A stretch of 64,000 nucleotides of DNA from GWE2-51-13 sp041736705 (GCA_041736705.1 JBGSTC010000004.1:139410-203409), one strand, 5' to 3'. Counted from the first letter of the stretch, positions 51,444 to 60,507 are shown. The notes: a model not told the origin generated them from the letters alone. Numbers and translations are program-made.

Positions 51444-52775
51444 ATGGACGAAATCGTAATCCTACTTGGCATCGTCAACCTGATCGGGTTGATCGTGCTT
51501 TACTTTCAGATAAGAAGACCGGACAGAGTGTTGTTGAAGCAATTGGAAAAAGATCAAATGGTTCTGTCGGATCAGATCGCGCAGAGCCAACGCAACACGG
51601 CGGAAGAAACCAACCGCAGTTTACGCCTCTTCAACGACTTACTGACACAGAGTGCCAAATCGAATACGGAGACGATGGACAAACGTTTGTTTGAGCTGAC
51701 CTCCTTATTGGGTCAATCGCAACAGACGCTGCAGAAGAGCGTGTTGGCGTCCTTATCGCAGATCCAAACCCTATTGCAGGCCAACAGCGTACAGAATGAA
51801 CAGAAGCTTGAAAACATACGGATCACCATCGAACAACGCCTAGCATCCCTGCAGGAAGAGAACGGAAAGAAGCTGGACGAGATGCGCAACACGGTCGACG
51901 AGAAACTGCAGAAGACCTTGGAAGAGCGCATCAGCAAATCCTTCCAACAGGTATCCGCCCAGTTGGAACAAGTCTACAAAGGGCTTGGCGAAATGCAGAG
52001 TCTGGCGGTCGGTGTGGGCGATCTGAAGAAAGTGTTGTCGAACGTGAAGACCCGCGGGATCCTCGGGGAAATCCAACTCGGGGCGATCTTGGAACAGATC
52101 CTGTCCCCCGAACAATATGAAATGAACATCGTCACGAAATCCACAGGGAGAAACCCGGTCGAATTCGCGATCAAACTTCCCGGCGACGGGGAGACGCCGG
52201 TCTACCTGCCGATCGATTCGAAGTTCCCGGTGGAAGATTACTTGTTGCTTAACGAAGCGTACGACCGGATGGACAAGGTCGAGATCGAACAGTTGTCGAC
52301 CGTTCTGGAGCGCAAGATCAAGTTATTCGCCAAGGATATCCACGAGAAATATGTCGAACCTCCCCACACCACCGATTTCGCCATCCTGTTCCTTCCGATC
52401 GAAGGTCTGTATGCGGAAGCGGTACGTCGGGGCTTGGTCGAGACCTTACAGCGGGAATACAAAGTCAACATCGCGGGACCGACCACCATGGCGGCCTTGC
52501 TGAATAGTCTACAGATGGGCTTCAAGACCTTGGCGATCCAGAAGCGAAGTTCGGAAGTCTGGAACGTACTGGCTGCGGTCAAGACCGAGTTCGAGACCTT
52601 CTCGAAAGTACTGGCCACCGCACAGGACCGCATCGCGAAGACCGGTGAAGACTTGGATAAGTTGGTCGGCGTTCGCACAAGGACGATCCAACGTAAACTC
52701 AAGGATGTCTCGGTTCTTGACTTAGGCACAAGCGCCAAGGTCATCGAAACCAACGAGACGGAAAAAGACAACTAA
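51444..52775 (+). CDS. rmuC: RmuC-family DNA recombination protein
   Basis: 443 residues. N-terminal membrane anchor (VILLGIVNLIGLIVLYF), a long coiled coil (about 30-170), and the conserved RmuC core with KTRGILGEIQLGAILEQIL and IKLPGDGE, PIDSKFP, FLPIEGLYAEA, GPTTMAALLNSLQMGF. The core contains a PD-(D/E)XK-like nuclease fold and limits inversions at repeats. AGAGGTG 6 bases before the ATG at 51444 supports this start over a GTG at 51435. Gene stands alone between the PTS operons. Confidence 0.95.
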   Translation: MDEIVILLGIVNLIGLIVLYFQIRRPDRVLLKQLEKDQMVLSDQIAQSQRNTAEETNRSLRLFNDLLTQSAKSNTETMDKRLFELTSLLGQSQQTLQKSVLASLSQIQTLLQANSVQNEQKLENIRITIEQRLASLQEENGKKLDEMRNTVDEKLQKTLEERISKSFQQVSAQLEQVYKGLGEMQSLAVGVGDLKKVLSNVKTRGILGEIQLGAILEQILSPEQYEMNIVTKSTGRNPVEFAIKLPGDGETPVYLPIDSKFPVEDYLLLNEAYDRMDKVEIEQLSTVLERKIKLFAKDIHEKYVEPPHTTDFAILFLPIEGLYAEAVRRGLVETLQREYKVNIAGPTTMAALLNSLQMGFKTLAIQKRSSEVWNVLAAVKTEFETFSKVLATAQDRIAKTGEDLDKLVGVRTRTIQRKLKDVSVLDLGTSAKVIETNETEKDN

Positions 52776-52779
52776 AGAA

Positions 52780-52815
52780 AACTCCGCAGCTTGTTTAAGG
52801 GCTGCGGAGTTTTTT
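52780..52815. terminator. Bidirectional terminator of rmuC and the fructose-type PTS operon
   Basis: AACTCCGCAGC pairs perfectly with GCTGCGGAGTT; T runs follow on both strands. Confidence 0.9.
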
Positions 52816-53122
52816 ATTGTAGTGAAGCGATGGCTTCCTTTAGCGCCTTGTCGGCGTTCTTGATGAACGCTTCCGTGGAACATTCATAGACCTTTACCTT
52901 CGAGAATCGTTCGACTTCGCGAACCGGGAGATCGGCGGCGAAGATGACAAGATCCGCCTCCTGGATTTCCTTTGAACTCAGTCGATTCTCAATCCCGATC
53001 GAACCCTGCGTTTCCACTTTAACGGCATAGCCAAGTTTCTTGGCTGCTTTCTTGATGGATTCCGCAGCCATGTAGGTATGAGCGATCCCCGTCGAACATG
53101 AAGTGACACCGACGATTTTCAT
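52814..53122 (-). CDS. PTS fructose-type EIIB
   Basis: 102-residue phosphocarrier of the FruAB EIIB type with GVTSCSTGIAHTYMAA and phospho-acceptor Cys9. Last gene of the SIS-PTS operon, starting 3 bases behind EIIC. Confidence 0.92.
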   Translation of the reverse strand: MKIVGVTSCSTGIAHTYMAAESIKKAAKKLGYAVKVETQGSIGIENRLSSKEIQEADLVIFAADLPVREVERFSKVKVYECSTEAFIKNADKALKEAIASLQ

Positions 53123-53124
53123 AA

Positions 53125-54156
53125 TTAAGCCTCGGCGTCTTCGGCGACGTAGTCTTTCTTAAGGAAGTTCACCATCAAGGCGGTGACCAGCGAACCGGCG
53201 ATGATCGCGAAGAGGAACATCAGTTTATTCGACGAGACGAAGGTAACGATCGGTCCGCCATGAGGGGCGAAAGTTTCGACTTTCGCGATCATGGCGATGA
53301 CGGCGCCTACCGCTCCGCCGACGCAGATCGAAGGAAGGACACGCAGAGGATCTTTCGCGGCGAACGGAATCGCCCCTTCGGAAATCCCGATCATCCCCAT
53401 CGCGATCGCCGCTTTACCGGCTTCCCTGTCTTCATCCGAGTATTTCTTTTTCGACAGCAAGGTCGCCAAACCCATGCCCAACGGAGGGGTACAGATCGCC
53501 ACTGCGACCGGACCGGCCAAGGTATAGATGTTTTCACTGAAGAGCGACCATGCGAACAAACAAGCGACGACGTTGACCGGACCGCCCATGTCGAAAGCGG
53601 TCATGACACCCAAGATGACGGCCAACAGAATGGCGTTCCCGCCACGCATCCCTGCTAGGAAATCCGTCAGAGCGGCGTAGAGCGAACTTAGTGGTGCGGT
53701 AACGACGAATTCCATGATCAAGGCGACAGAAACACCTCCCAGAAGAGGAATGATGAAGATCGGCATCAAAGCACGGATCGAAGCATGGATCGGGATTCTT
53801 TTTAGAAGATTGACGATGTAACCCGCCAAGATCCCGGCGACGATCCCACCGAGAAAGCCGGCGTTGTTTTGAACGGCGATCGCGCCCCCGACCATGGCCG
53901 GCATGATGCCCGCACGGTCAGCCAACCCGAAACCGATGAACCCGGCCAACACCGGGATCATGTAGCCAAACGACAAGACACCGATTTCCAACATACGAGC
54001 CAGAAACGGATTATCCACAACCGCTCCTTGACCTTCTTTAATTCCGCTTAACGCGATGGCGGCGGCGATCAATACACCCCCGAAGACGACGTAGGGGATC
54101 ATATAACCGACACCGGTCATTAATGCCCGCTTGATATTATTGAGTTCTTTTTTCAC
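53125..54156 (-). CDS. PTS fructose-type EIIC
   Basis: 343-residue permease with about nine membrane segments: SLATT-free fructose family with LMTGVGYMIPYVVFGG, GILAGYIVNLLKRIP, TAFDMGGPVNVVACLF, GMIGISEGAIPFAAKDPLRVLPS and PHGGPI. The substrate-site motif GISEGAIPFA is typical of the fructose/mannose branch. Starts with GTG behind AAAGGAG. Neighbouring EIIA and EIIB are of the same family, so the system is complete. Confidence 0.93.
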   Translation of the reverse strand: MKKELNNIKRALMTGVGYMIPYVVFGGVLIAAAIALSGIKEGQGAVVDNPFLARMLEIGVLSFGYMIPVLAGFIGFGLADRAGIMPAMVGGAIAVQNNAGFLGGIVAGILAGYIVNLLKRIPIHASIRALMPIFIIPLLGGVSVALIMEFVVTAPLSSLYAALTDFLAGMRGGNAILLAVILGVMTAFDMGGPVNVVACLFAWSLFSENIYTLAGPVAVAICTPPLGMGLATLLSKKKYSDEDREAGKAAIAMGMIGISEGAIPFAAKDPLRVLPSICVGGAVGAVIAMIAKVETFAPHGGPIVTFVSSNKLMFLFAIIAGSLVTALMVNFLKKDYVAEDAEA

Positions 54157-54168
54157 TTTGTTTCTCCT

Positions 54169-54615
54169 TTAGAAAGTTATCGACTCGAAGAGCTTAACCG
54201 CTTCTTGACGCACATTCACTTCACGCAGACTCGTGACGAATTCATCGTCCACAAGCCTTCCCGCCAAACGGGACAACAAACGCATATGTTCGCTTGCATC
54301 GCTTTGTTGGGGGACACCCAACAGAAACACCAGATCGACCAAGGAATCATCTTCACGATTCCATGAAATCGCTTGGGTAAGCTTCGCAAAGATGAAGAAG
54401 GGGTGATTGACACTCAGCGCCCGACCATGCGGGATCGCGATGCCGTTCCCCATGTTCGTCGAGATCTCCTCTTCGCGACTCTGTATACTGGATCGGTAAT
54501 CATCCACACTAGAAACGGCACCGGATTGAAAGGCGACCTGGACGAGTTGGTCCAGCAAGTCCTCTTTCGACAAAGCAACGACTTCCGTGAGGATATGGTT
54601 TTCATCAAACTTCAT
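54169..54615 (-). CDS. PTS fructose-type EIIA
   Basis: 148 residues with GNGIAIPHGRAL and phospho-acceptor His63. It starts within the last codons of the regulator gene (11-base overlap) behind GGAG. It passes phosphate from HPr to EIIB. Confidence 0.93.
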   Translation of the reverse strand: MKFDENHILTEVVALSKEDLLDQLVQVAFQSGAVSSVDDYRSSIQSREEEISTNMGNGIAIPHGRALSVNHPFFIFAKLTQAISWNREDDSLVDLVFLLGVPQQSDASEHMRLLSRLAGRLVDDEFVTSLREVNVRQEAVKLFESITF

Positions 54616-56554
54616 AGATTAACTCCTTCTTAACGATCTCATAGACCGATTTCCTTTCGGTTGCCTGCGCCAAGTTCGTGACGAAATCCGGATCATCGAT
54701 CTTGTATGTCAAATTACGGAACATCGTCGCAAACAAACCGGCATCTTGTCGCGTCGCCACGACATTGATAATCACTTCCACGAATTCATCCTGATTCCAC
54801 TCGATCGGTTGCGCCAACGTCACGACTTGGATGCAGCTTCTTTTTACCGCATCGAAACGGCCGTGGGGAATCGCCAATCCGGCTGCGACCATCGTTGATC
54901 CGATGGATTCGCGCTCCCAAAGCGAGGAAAGATAACTCTCCTCGACATCGTTGCGACGTCGGAGGTTTTCACATAGGAATTCCAACAATTCTTTTTTCGA
55001 TTTCAATTCCTTATGAAGATGGACATCCTCTTCGGAGAAATCAAGTTTGATCTGCTTCGGCTTAGGTTCACCCTCCAACCAAGATCGGAGCTGACTCAGA
55101 TCCAACTCATCCAAAATCGGACTGACGACGATCGTGCGCAGCGTCGTCGACAAGCGGATGGTTGAAATCACCAAATCGATCGATGCATCTTCATACCGTG
55201 TAACATCCGCGTTGGAGATGACATCGATGATATCCAAATTACTGAAGAGTCGTTTAAGTTTCGCTACGAGAAGCTGCGAGGTCCCGATCCCGCTCGCACA
55301 AACCACCAGGACTTTGATCGGAGCCATGTTGCGCTCACGTGCCGCGGCAACATGCAAGACCAGATACGCGATTTCGTGGTCGGGCAGATCGATACCGAAG
55401 ATCCCTTTGAACAGCGGCTTTTGATGTTTCACCGCTTCGAATTCCATGGGATAGTTTTCCATGATTTCCGTAAAGAGCGGATTCTCCACCGCCAAGCCGA
55501 ATTTCAAGCGGGTGATCGTCGGTTTGAGATGCAACAGAAGATAGTTGAAAAAGGCGTCGTCGGATTCCAAGAAGATCTGCAGTTCGACTTGGATGTTATG
55601 GATGAACGTCTTGACGAACTCCTCCATCGAAGGGATGGATGAATTCAGCCGGAACGGTAAATCGCTGTTTTTATCACGTGTCCGCTTCGCACTGAGAATG
55701 TGAAGCAGAATATAGTAGGTTTCGTTGTTTGATAAGGTTACGTTGAATTCTGCATCGATCCGATCGGCGATCTTTCGGGATACTTCCAATTCCTTATGCG
55801 TATCCAGGTTTTCGATCAACTCGTGGGTCAACACGATTTCGTTCCCCTGCATCATCCGTCGGATCGCGATCGCCAAATGGATGGCCAGATTGGTGAGCGC
55901 TTCGCTGGTAAACTCGAAGCCCAAATCCTTTTCACTTTCACGCAGGATCTGTTCGATCCGGTCATAATCTAGGTTCAAAACTTCTTTGAATTTTACAAGA
56001 AAGGCAGTGCTTCTATCACTCACACCGGGATAAATCGGATACTCCGCTTTCGCCTGTGCCGTCGGAAAGAGTTTCGATAGTGCTTTACGCTTATTGACCT
56101 CCGAGCCTTCAATCACGATTCCCAGCCCTTTTCGATACTCGATCTTCATATTGAACGGAAGCAATTTATGATTGATTTCGACGATGTCGTTCGCGATGGT
56201 CGTACGGCTTACATAGAAGTCCATCGAAAGTTCCTTGATCATCATCGGTTTATCGTCACGGAAGAGCTTTAGCAAGATCTCGCTCTGCCGGTTAAGCGGG
56301 CTAAGTTCCTCGACATCCGTCTTGGCTAACGATAGGTACAAGCGGTTCTTATCCGCCGTATCCCCTTCGATATAGACGCCCACGCCCGGTCGCCGCACTA
56401 ATTTTAAATCATACTCGCTAAACTCATGTTCCAACTCCGCCAAGTCGTTTCGAATCGTCTTACTTGAAACATTCAGGCATGACGAAAGCATGGACACGCT
56501 GACAGGACGGTCCGACTTCAGTAATCGTTTGATCAAGTCGGATTTTCTTTTCAT
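54605..56554 (-). CDS. PRD-type PTS regulator (BglG/MtlR-like)
   Basis: 649 residues. Two N-terminal HTH parts (SSCLNVSSKTIRNDLAELEHE; MDFYVSRTTIANDIVEI), two PRD domains (about 180-390), EIIB-like VVCASGIGTSQLL, and a C-terminal EIIA domain with AGLAIPHGRFD. Second gene of the operon after the SIS gene. Controls the fructose-type PTS by phosphorylation of PRD and EIIB/EIIA residues. Confidence 0.93.
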   Translation of the reverse strand: MKRKSDLIKRLLKSDRPVSVSMLSSCLNVSSKTIRNDLAELEHEFSEYDLKLVRRPGVGVYIEGDTADKNRLYLSLAKTDVEELSPLNRQSEILLKLFRDDKPMMIKELSMDFYVSRTTIANDIVEINHKLLPFNMKIEYRKGLGIVIEGSEVNKRKALSKLFPTAQAKAEYPIYPGVSDRSTAFLVKFKEVLNLDYDRIEQILRESEKDLGFEFTSEALTNLAIHLAIAIRRMMQGNEIVLTHELIENLDTHKELEVSRKIADRIDAEFNVTLSNNETYYILLHILSAKRTRDKNSDLPFRLNSSIPSMEEFVKTFIHNIQVELQIFLESDDAFFNYLLLHLKPTITRLKFGLAVENPLFTEIMENYPMEFEAVKHQKPLFKGIFGIDLPDHEIAYLVLHVAAARERNMAPIKVLVVCASGIGTSQLLVAKLKRLFSNLDIIDVISNADVTRYEDASIDLVISTIRLSTTLRTIVVSPILDELDLSQLRSWLEGEPKPKQIKLDFSEEDVHLHKELKSKKELLEFLCENLRRRNDVEESYLSSLWERESIGSTMVAAGLAIPHGRFDAVKRSCIQVVTLAQPIEWNQDEFVEVIINVVATRQDAGLFATMFRNLTYKIDDPDFVTNLAQATERKSVYEIVKKELIYEV

Positions 56555-56572
56555 GTTTTCGCCTTCTTCAAC

Positions 56573-57667
56573 TTAGTGTGAAGTGGTGTTTCCTTCGATG
56601 CGCGTCTTTAGATGACTTAAGTAGTTTGGATTCTTTTCGACATTCGGATCGACACCCAATAACTCCGGTAATGCGATCGACAACACCTGAAACACGATCA
56701 CGGACGTCAAGGTCGAATTCTGTGTGCGATGACTTCGTACCTGGATCTCATCCAGTGGAATCACACGATCCATCGACGTACGGACCACGAGATGATTCGG
56801 TGTCTTATCGCGAACATACTCGATCGTTTTCCTTATTTTATCTTTTCCATTGCCTTCGCCCTCGATGAGGATTACATAACTGTCGTCTTCAAGAATCCGA
56901 TGATACCCATGCGCATATTCATCCACATCGCATGCCATCGCCGGGATGCAGAGCGTTTCGGAAAGTTTCAACGCCCCTTCCATCGCGGTGGCATAGTGAT
57001 CAAAGTGCCCGATCACCATCAACGATTTTACGGACTGCCACTGCGGATTTCGCTTCACCCAAGCTTTGGTCTGGTCGGTAATGTTTGGAATCTCGTCGAC
57101 GCTTTCTTTCAACTCTTGAATCAACGCTTGTTTCGTCGATTCATCGATCATTCGTTTCGTTAATCCGATTTCGATCCCGATCAGATGGAGCAACAAGAGC
57201 GAGGCGCTATACCCCTTGGTCTTCGCATTGCAATCCTCAGGTCCGCACAAGAAGTTCAAGTAATGATCGCCGATGTTCGCTACCGGGGTATCTCGTTGCT
57301 GCGTCAATGTCAGTACTTCGTAATTAAAGGCTTTTGCCCGTACACAACTTCCCAGGGTTCCGCTACTCGTACCGGTTTGTGAAATCCCGACGACCAGCGT
57401 ATTCTTCGCGGGATACTTACGCAACAACCTTGTTTCGTTTTCAAATTCGTAAGGATAGAGAACCGTGACATTCACTCCTGCGATCCTTTCGATGAAATCT
57501 TTCGCTGCCCGGCAAATATGATTCGAACTTCCCGAGGCGACGAATACCAGGTTCTGAAGACGATCCTGGGGGAGAGAACGAACGACATCCTCGACTTCTC
57601 TAGAGTCAAGTAGTTCTTTCAGTCGTTGCGGTTGTTCATCCATATACGTCCACATGATGTTTGTCAT
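56573..57667 (-). CDS. SIS-domain sugar isomerase/deglycase-like enzyme
   Basis: 364 residues with two SIS domains like the isomerase half of GlmS: LVFVASGSSNHICRAAKDF, VGISQTGTSSGT, and in the second domain VIGHFDHYATAMEGALKLSET, CDVDEYAHGYHR. Close architectural relatives are FrlB (fructosamine-6-phosphate deglycase) and AgaS. As first gene of a fructose-type PTS operon it probably removes an amine from, or isomerises, the imported sugar phosphate; the exact substrate is inferred only. GGAGG lies 11 bases before the ATG at 57667; an ATG at 57655 is also possible. Confidence 0.85.
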   Translation of the reverse strand: MTNIMWTYMDEQPQRLKELLDSREVEDVVRSLPQDRLQNLVFVASGSSNHICRAAKDFIERIAGVNVTVLYPYEFENETRLLRKYPAKNTLVVGISQTGTSSGTLGSCVRAKAFNYEVLTLTQQRDTPVANIGDHYLNFLCGPEDCNAKTKGYSASLLLLHLIGIEIGLTKRMIDESTKQALIQELKESVDEIPNITDQTKAWVKRNPQWQSVKSLMVIGHFDHYATAMEGALKLSETLCIPAMACDVDEYAHGYHRILEDDSYVILIEGEGNGKDKIRKTIEYVRDKTPNHLVVRTSMDRVIPLDEIQVRSHRTQNSTLTSVIVFQVLSIALPELLGVDPNVEKNPNYLSHLKTRIEGNTTSH

Positions 57668-57690
57668 TTGTCGATTTTCCTCCTATACAC

Positions 57691-57717
57691 ATTGTATCGG
57701 TAATCTTCCAAATTACC
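57691..57717 (-). promoter_or_regulatory. -10 box and palindrome upstream of the SIS-PTS operon
   Basis: Minus-strand TACAAT at 57691-57696; a GGTAAT/ATTACC inverted repeat (57699-57717) fills the spacer upstream. No good -35 is seen, so activation by a bound regulator is plausible. Confidence 0.4.
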
Positions 57718-57801
57718 ATCTTTCGTATCTCCGAATTATTGACTCAATAATGTGGAAAAACGTTGCACGGCTTCATTTCGGCCGCAAACCACGACACCGA
57801 C

Positions 57802-57830
57802 TTGACTTCACTCAATGGATAGACTAAGAT
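57802..57830 (+). promoter_or_regulatory. Promoter of the TIM-barrel isomerase gene
   Basis: TTGACT, 17-base spacer, TAAGAT. Confidence 0.5.
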
Positions 57831-57852
57831 ATCGAAAAACAGGAGGCACATT

Positions 57853-58635
57853 ATGGATTTCGGAATGCCCACCTTACTTGAATTGGATACCTTGGAAGAA
57901 AACGTCGCACTCTGTCAAGAACTGGGTCTGCAATTCGTGGAAATCAACTGTAACGTCCCTGAATTCCAAGTCGAAGCGATGAGCGCCGATCGTTTGAATG
58001 CGCTGCGTGAAATCACGGGTGTATATTTCACCTTCCATCTGGACGAATTCCTCTCCGTCACCGACCCCAATCTGACGATCTCAAACGCTTACATCCAATC
58101 CGTCGTGAATTCGATCGAGTTCGCCAAGAAAGCGAAGATCCCCAACCTGACCATGCATTTTCTAACCGGGGTTGTCTTCACCCTTCCCCATAAGAAAACC
58201 TATGTCTATGAGAAATACAAAGATTACTACATCGAACGTCTGCGTTTCTTCCGTGACAGCGTGGAAATCGCCGTCGGGGATTCGGATGTGAAGGTATGCA
58301 TCGAGAACACTGCGGGATTCGAACCCTTCATGCGTGAAGGAATCGACTTCCTGCTTGAAAGCAAGGTTTTCCGCCTCACCTATGATTGTGGTCATAACCA
58401 TCGCTACAAGAAGATCGACGACGATTTCATGATCTCCCACTCTTCCTCTATCAACCATATGCACTTCCATGACTGCCTGGGAACCAAAGATCATCTGGTA
58501 TTGGGTACGGGTGAGCTTGATCTGCAAAAAGAATTGGATTTCGTCTCTTCCTCCGCAAGCCGCGTCACCATCGAGGTCAAAACGATCGATGGGTTAAGGA
58601 AGTCCATAGCCTACCTTCCCAATCTAACTCTCTAA
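57853..58635 (+). CDS. Sugar phosphate isomerase/epimerase-like TIM barrel
   Basis: 260 residues of the AP-endonuclease-2/xylose-isomerase-like TIM-barrel family. Metal ligands in line are Glu of LGLQFVEINC, His of FTFHLDEF, Glu of VCIENTAGF, Asp of LTYDCGHNH, His of NHMHFHDCLG and Glu of TIEVK. Members isomerise or epimerise sugars in catabolic operons. Divergent from the SIS-PTS operon over 185 bases, which suggests a linked pathway. It is transcribed alone. Confidence 0.85.
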   Translation: MDFGMPTLLELDTLEENVALCQELGLQFVEINCNVPEFQVEAMSADRLNALREITGVYFTFHLDEFLSVTDPNLTISNAYIQSVVNSIEFAKKAKIPNLTMHFLTGVVFTLPHKKTYVYEKYKDYYIERLRFFRDSVEIAVGDSDVKVCIENTAGFEPFMREGIDFLLESKVFRLTYDCGHNHRYKKIDDDFMISHSSSINHMHFHDCLGTKDHLVLGTGELDLQKELDFVSSSASRVTIEVKTIDGLRKSIAYLPNLTL

Positions 58636-58636
58636 A

Positions 58637-58665
58637 CAAAGAATCAACTTCTTTGATTTTCTTTT
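58637..58665 (+). terminator. Terminator of the TIM-barrel isomerase gene
   Basis: CAAAGAA/TTCTTTG stem followed by a T-rich run. Between it and 58733 the DNA is very AT-rich with TATTA-type simple repeats and holds the promoter region of the next gene. Confidence 0.65.
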
Positions 58666-58732
58666 GGCTTGATATTTTTTATTATTAATACTATTATTAT
58701 TATATATTAATATAAAGGAAAGGAGATCCGCT

Positions 58733-59269
58733 ATGAATGGGCAAGAAATACTTCAACGTCTGGCAGAACTCGATGCCGAACTCTACTTATCCGGATATCA
58801 AGGTGAAAAAATTCAGATGATCATTGTCGGTGGTTCAGCTCTACTCCTTCATCGGTGCATACAGCGATCAACCCATGATGTCGACATTCTCTATTCGTCG
58901 ATTTCAATTCATCGTGAACTCTTGGAAAAATACGATATGAATACTTCATCCAGCGCGTTTCTAGGTCACTTCTCTGATACGCTTGACCAACGTCTTGTCC
59001 TCATCCCTCTTCAAACGATGTGCATAGACTACTACATTCCTTCATTGGAAGATCTCATCGTCAGTAAACTCACCAGCGACCGCGGTAAAGACTCGCTAGA
59101 CATTAAGCAATCCTTAGTTTATGAGAAGGCAAATCTAGAGAAACTCCAGGAAATCATGAGTGAGATCCATCTTGTTCTTCATGGACGACGGCTTGAATCA
59201 CTACTATATGAAATCAAAGATTTTATCGAGAGAAAGGAGAAGTATGATCATGAGAAAACCGTACAATGA
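58733..59269 (+). CDS. Nucleotidyltransferase-like protein (DUF6036-type)
   Basis: 178 residues. The nucleotidyltransferase fold signature is VGGSALLLHRC followed by THDVDILY (GGSA...DxD), the core of MNT/AbiEii-type enzymes. A short helical C-terminus follows. It overlaps the HTH gene behind it by 26 bases, like a two-gene toxin-antitoxin unit. Upstream DNA is unusually AT-rich, suggesting transfer. GGAAAGGAG before the ATG. Target (protein or tRNA) unknown. Confidence 0.75.
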   Translation: MNGQEILQRLAELDAELYLSGYQGEKIQMIIVGGSALLLHRCIQRSTHDVDILYSSISIHRELLEKYDMNTSSSAFLGHFSDTLDQRLVLIPLQTMCIDYYIPSLEDLIVSKLTSDRGKDSLDIKQSLVYEKANLEKLQEIMSEIHLVLHGRRLESLLYEIKDFIERKEKYDHEKTVQ

Positions 59270-59798
59270 TTTGAGTTTTGAGAATTACCTTAAGAGTTAT
59301 GTTAAGTCTTTATCCCAAAGTAAAACCCAAAGTTTGAAGAAACTTCTTTTTGAAGCTTCGACTTCGAATCCACGATTGATTGAACCGCTTGTCCTCTACA
59401 TCCATTGCAACTACTTGGACAATACATATTCGAAGTTTGCCTATCAAAGTAGCGAAGACTTCAAGAAGAAATATCTTGAGATCAAGCTGAACTATCCGGA
59501 TATGAAAGAATTCTATTCCGATTTGGAAAACAAGAAGTGTTCAAACGAGTTCAATAAAGTCTTCGCTTCGTATCTTTATCAAAAAAACAGAAAGACCGTC
59601 GAGGATGAACTCAAAAACAAAATGATTCAAAAGATCATTCTTCTCGCTCGTGAAAAGCAACTCTCCCGTTATCGGATCGCGAAGGAACTGAAACTTAATC
59701 CAGGGAATCTCAATTCATTTTTAAACCACCAGAAGACGAATGCGTTAAGCATGAAGAAATCTTTGCTTTTGCTGAATTACCTGAATGCCAGTCGATGA
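59244..59798 (+). CDS. HTH protein paired with the nucleotidyltransferase
   Basis: 184 residues. The C-terminal part has a helix-turn-helix (LSRYRIAKELKLNPGNLNSFLNHQ). The N-terminal part is helical. Its start inside the upstream gene, with AAAGGAG 4 bases before ATG 59244 (or 59250), shows translational coupling. It is the probable antitoxin and operator-binding partner. A strong terminator ends the pair. Confidence 0.75.
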   Translation: MIMRKPYNDLSFENYLKSYVKSLSQSKTQSLKKLLFEASTSNPRLIEPLVLYIHCNYLDNTYSKFAYQSSEDFKKKYLEIKLNYPDMKEFYSDLENKKCSNEFNKVFASYLYQKNRKTVEDELKNKMIQKIILLAREKQLSRYRIAKELKLNPGNLNSFLNHQKTNALSMKKSLLLLNYLNASR

Positions 59799-59825
59799 AG
59801 GATCGCAATGATCCTTCTTTTTTCG
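59797..59825 (+). terminator. Terminator of the nucleotidyltransferase/HTH pair
   Basis: GAAGGATC/GATCCTTC stem with 5-base loop followed by six T; overlaps the stop codon. Confidence 0.85.
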
Positions 59826-59852
59826 CATAGAAAAAGGCGCAACCGAGTGCGC

Positions 59853-60092
59853 CTAACCTTCAAACATCGTGTAGTAAGGTTGATATCCTTTGCGGAGGTA
59901 TTTCTCCACCATCTGAAGCAAGGTATTCCGGTTCTCATATTCCAGTCGAACCATTTCCGCCCTGCCTTCTTTCACCAACGCGAAGATCACATGTTTCGCA
60001 TCGGCTTCATGTTTGTTTTTCTGTCTCTCGCACATTTCTTCGAAATGGCTTTTGCTGATTAAAATCTGATGCCCATCATCGAGTAAGATCAT
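59853..60092 (-). CDS. Small hypothetical protein, 79 aa
   Basis: Not recognised. AAGGGGG precedes the ATG at 60092; the frame continues to 60149 without a ribosome site. Charged, cytosolic, with a helical middle (SKSHFEEMCERQKNKHEADAK) and C-terminal MVEKYLRKGYQPYYTMFEG. It is a single gene. Confidence 0.6.
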   Translation of the reverse strand: MILLDDGHQILISKSHFEEMCERQKNKHEADAKHVIFALVKEGRAEMVRLEYENRNTLLQMVEKYLRKGYQPYYTMFEG

Positions 60093-60255
60093 TTCTAATG
60101 CCCCCTTCCATGATCTTAGAAATAAAAACCCGCAGTGTGCGTGTTTCACTTCCCACTTGTTGGAATAACCAAGAATTACGGATATTATAACATAACTTTT
60201 TCACATGTAAAGACGGGATGAACAGAAATCTAAGCGCTTACGGTGAATGTTTTGT

Positions 60256-60441
60256 GAGAACGAGCACTCGAATGCCCTACGATCTTCTCAATCCGAATCA
60301 ACCCTATGGGTAAAGGTCTGGATCGAGGGCATCGTTCTCGATAGGTAAGTCTAGAGAGTGAACTTGTGTTCATCCCTTCGCTGGTCGAACTTATCCGATT
60401 CCACATCGACAAGTTCGCGTCGACTTCCGGGTATTTCCCGG
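60256..60441. other. Unassigned strongly structured intergenic region (possible ncRNA)
   Basis: The gap 60093-60602 has no convincing gene. Within it are three hairpins. First, GAGAACG...ATGCCCT.CGATC pairs with GATCG.AGGGCAT.CGTTCTC (60256-60339), with a bulge and inner ACCC/GGGT loop. Second, GAACTTGT/ACAAGTTC (60360-60416). Third, CCGGG/CCCGG (60427-60441). It matches no tmRNA, SRP, RNase P or riboswitch consensus that I could recall. No T-run terminator is seen on either side, so the transcribed strand is unclear. Confidence 0.45.
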
Positions 60442-60507
60442 GAAAGTAACAATCATCCATTAATCATTCATTACAGAAATGTATGTTTTTACAAGTAACC
60501 GCTATCA

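Noticed and set aside
60231..60240. TAAGCGCTTA as a cre site for tdh
   Set aside because: It is a short palindrome about 370 bases from the gene and lacks the outer consensus bases.
60229..60249. Resemblance to the 5' end of 23S rRNA
   Set aside because: Only about 25 bases look alike and the following sequence does not; not enough for an rRNA remnant.
60230..60460. Minus-strand open frame of 76 codons in the structured gap
   Set aside because: No ribosome site before its start, low-complexity composition, and the region is dominated by hairpins; more likely non-coding.
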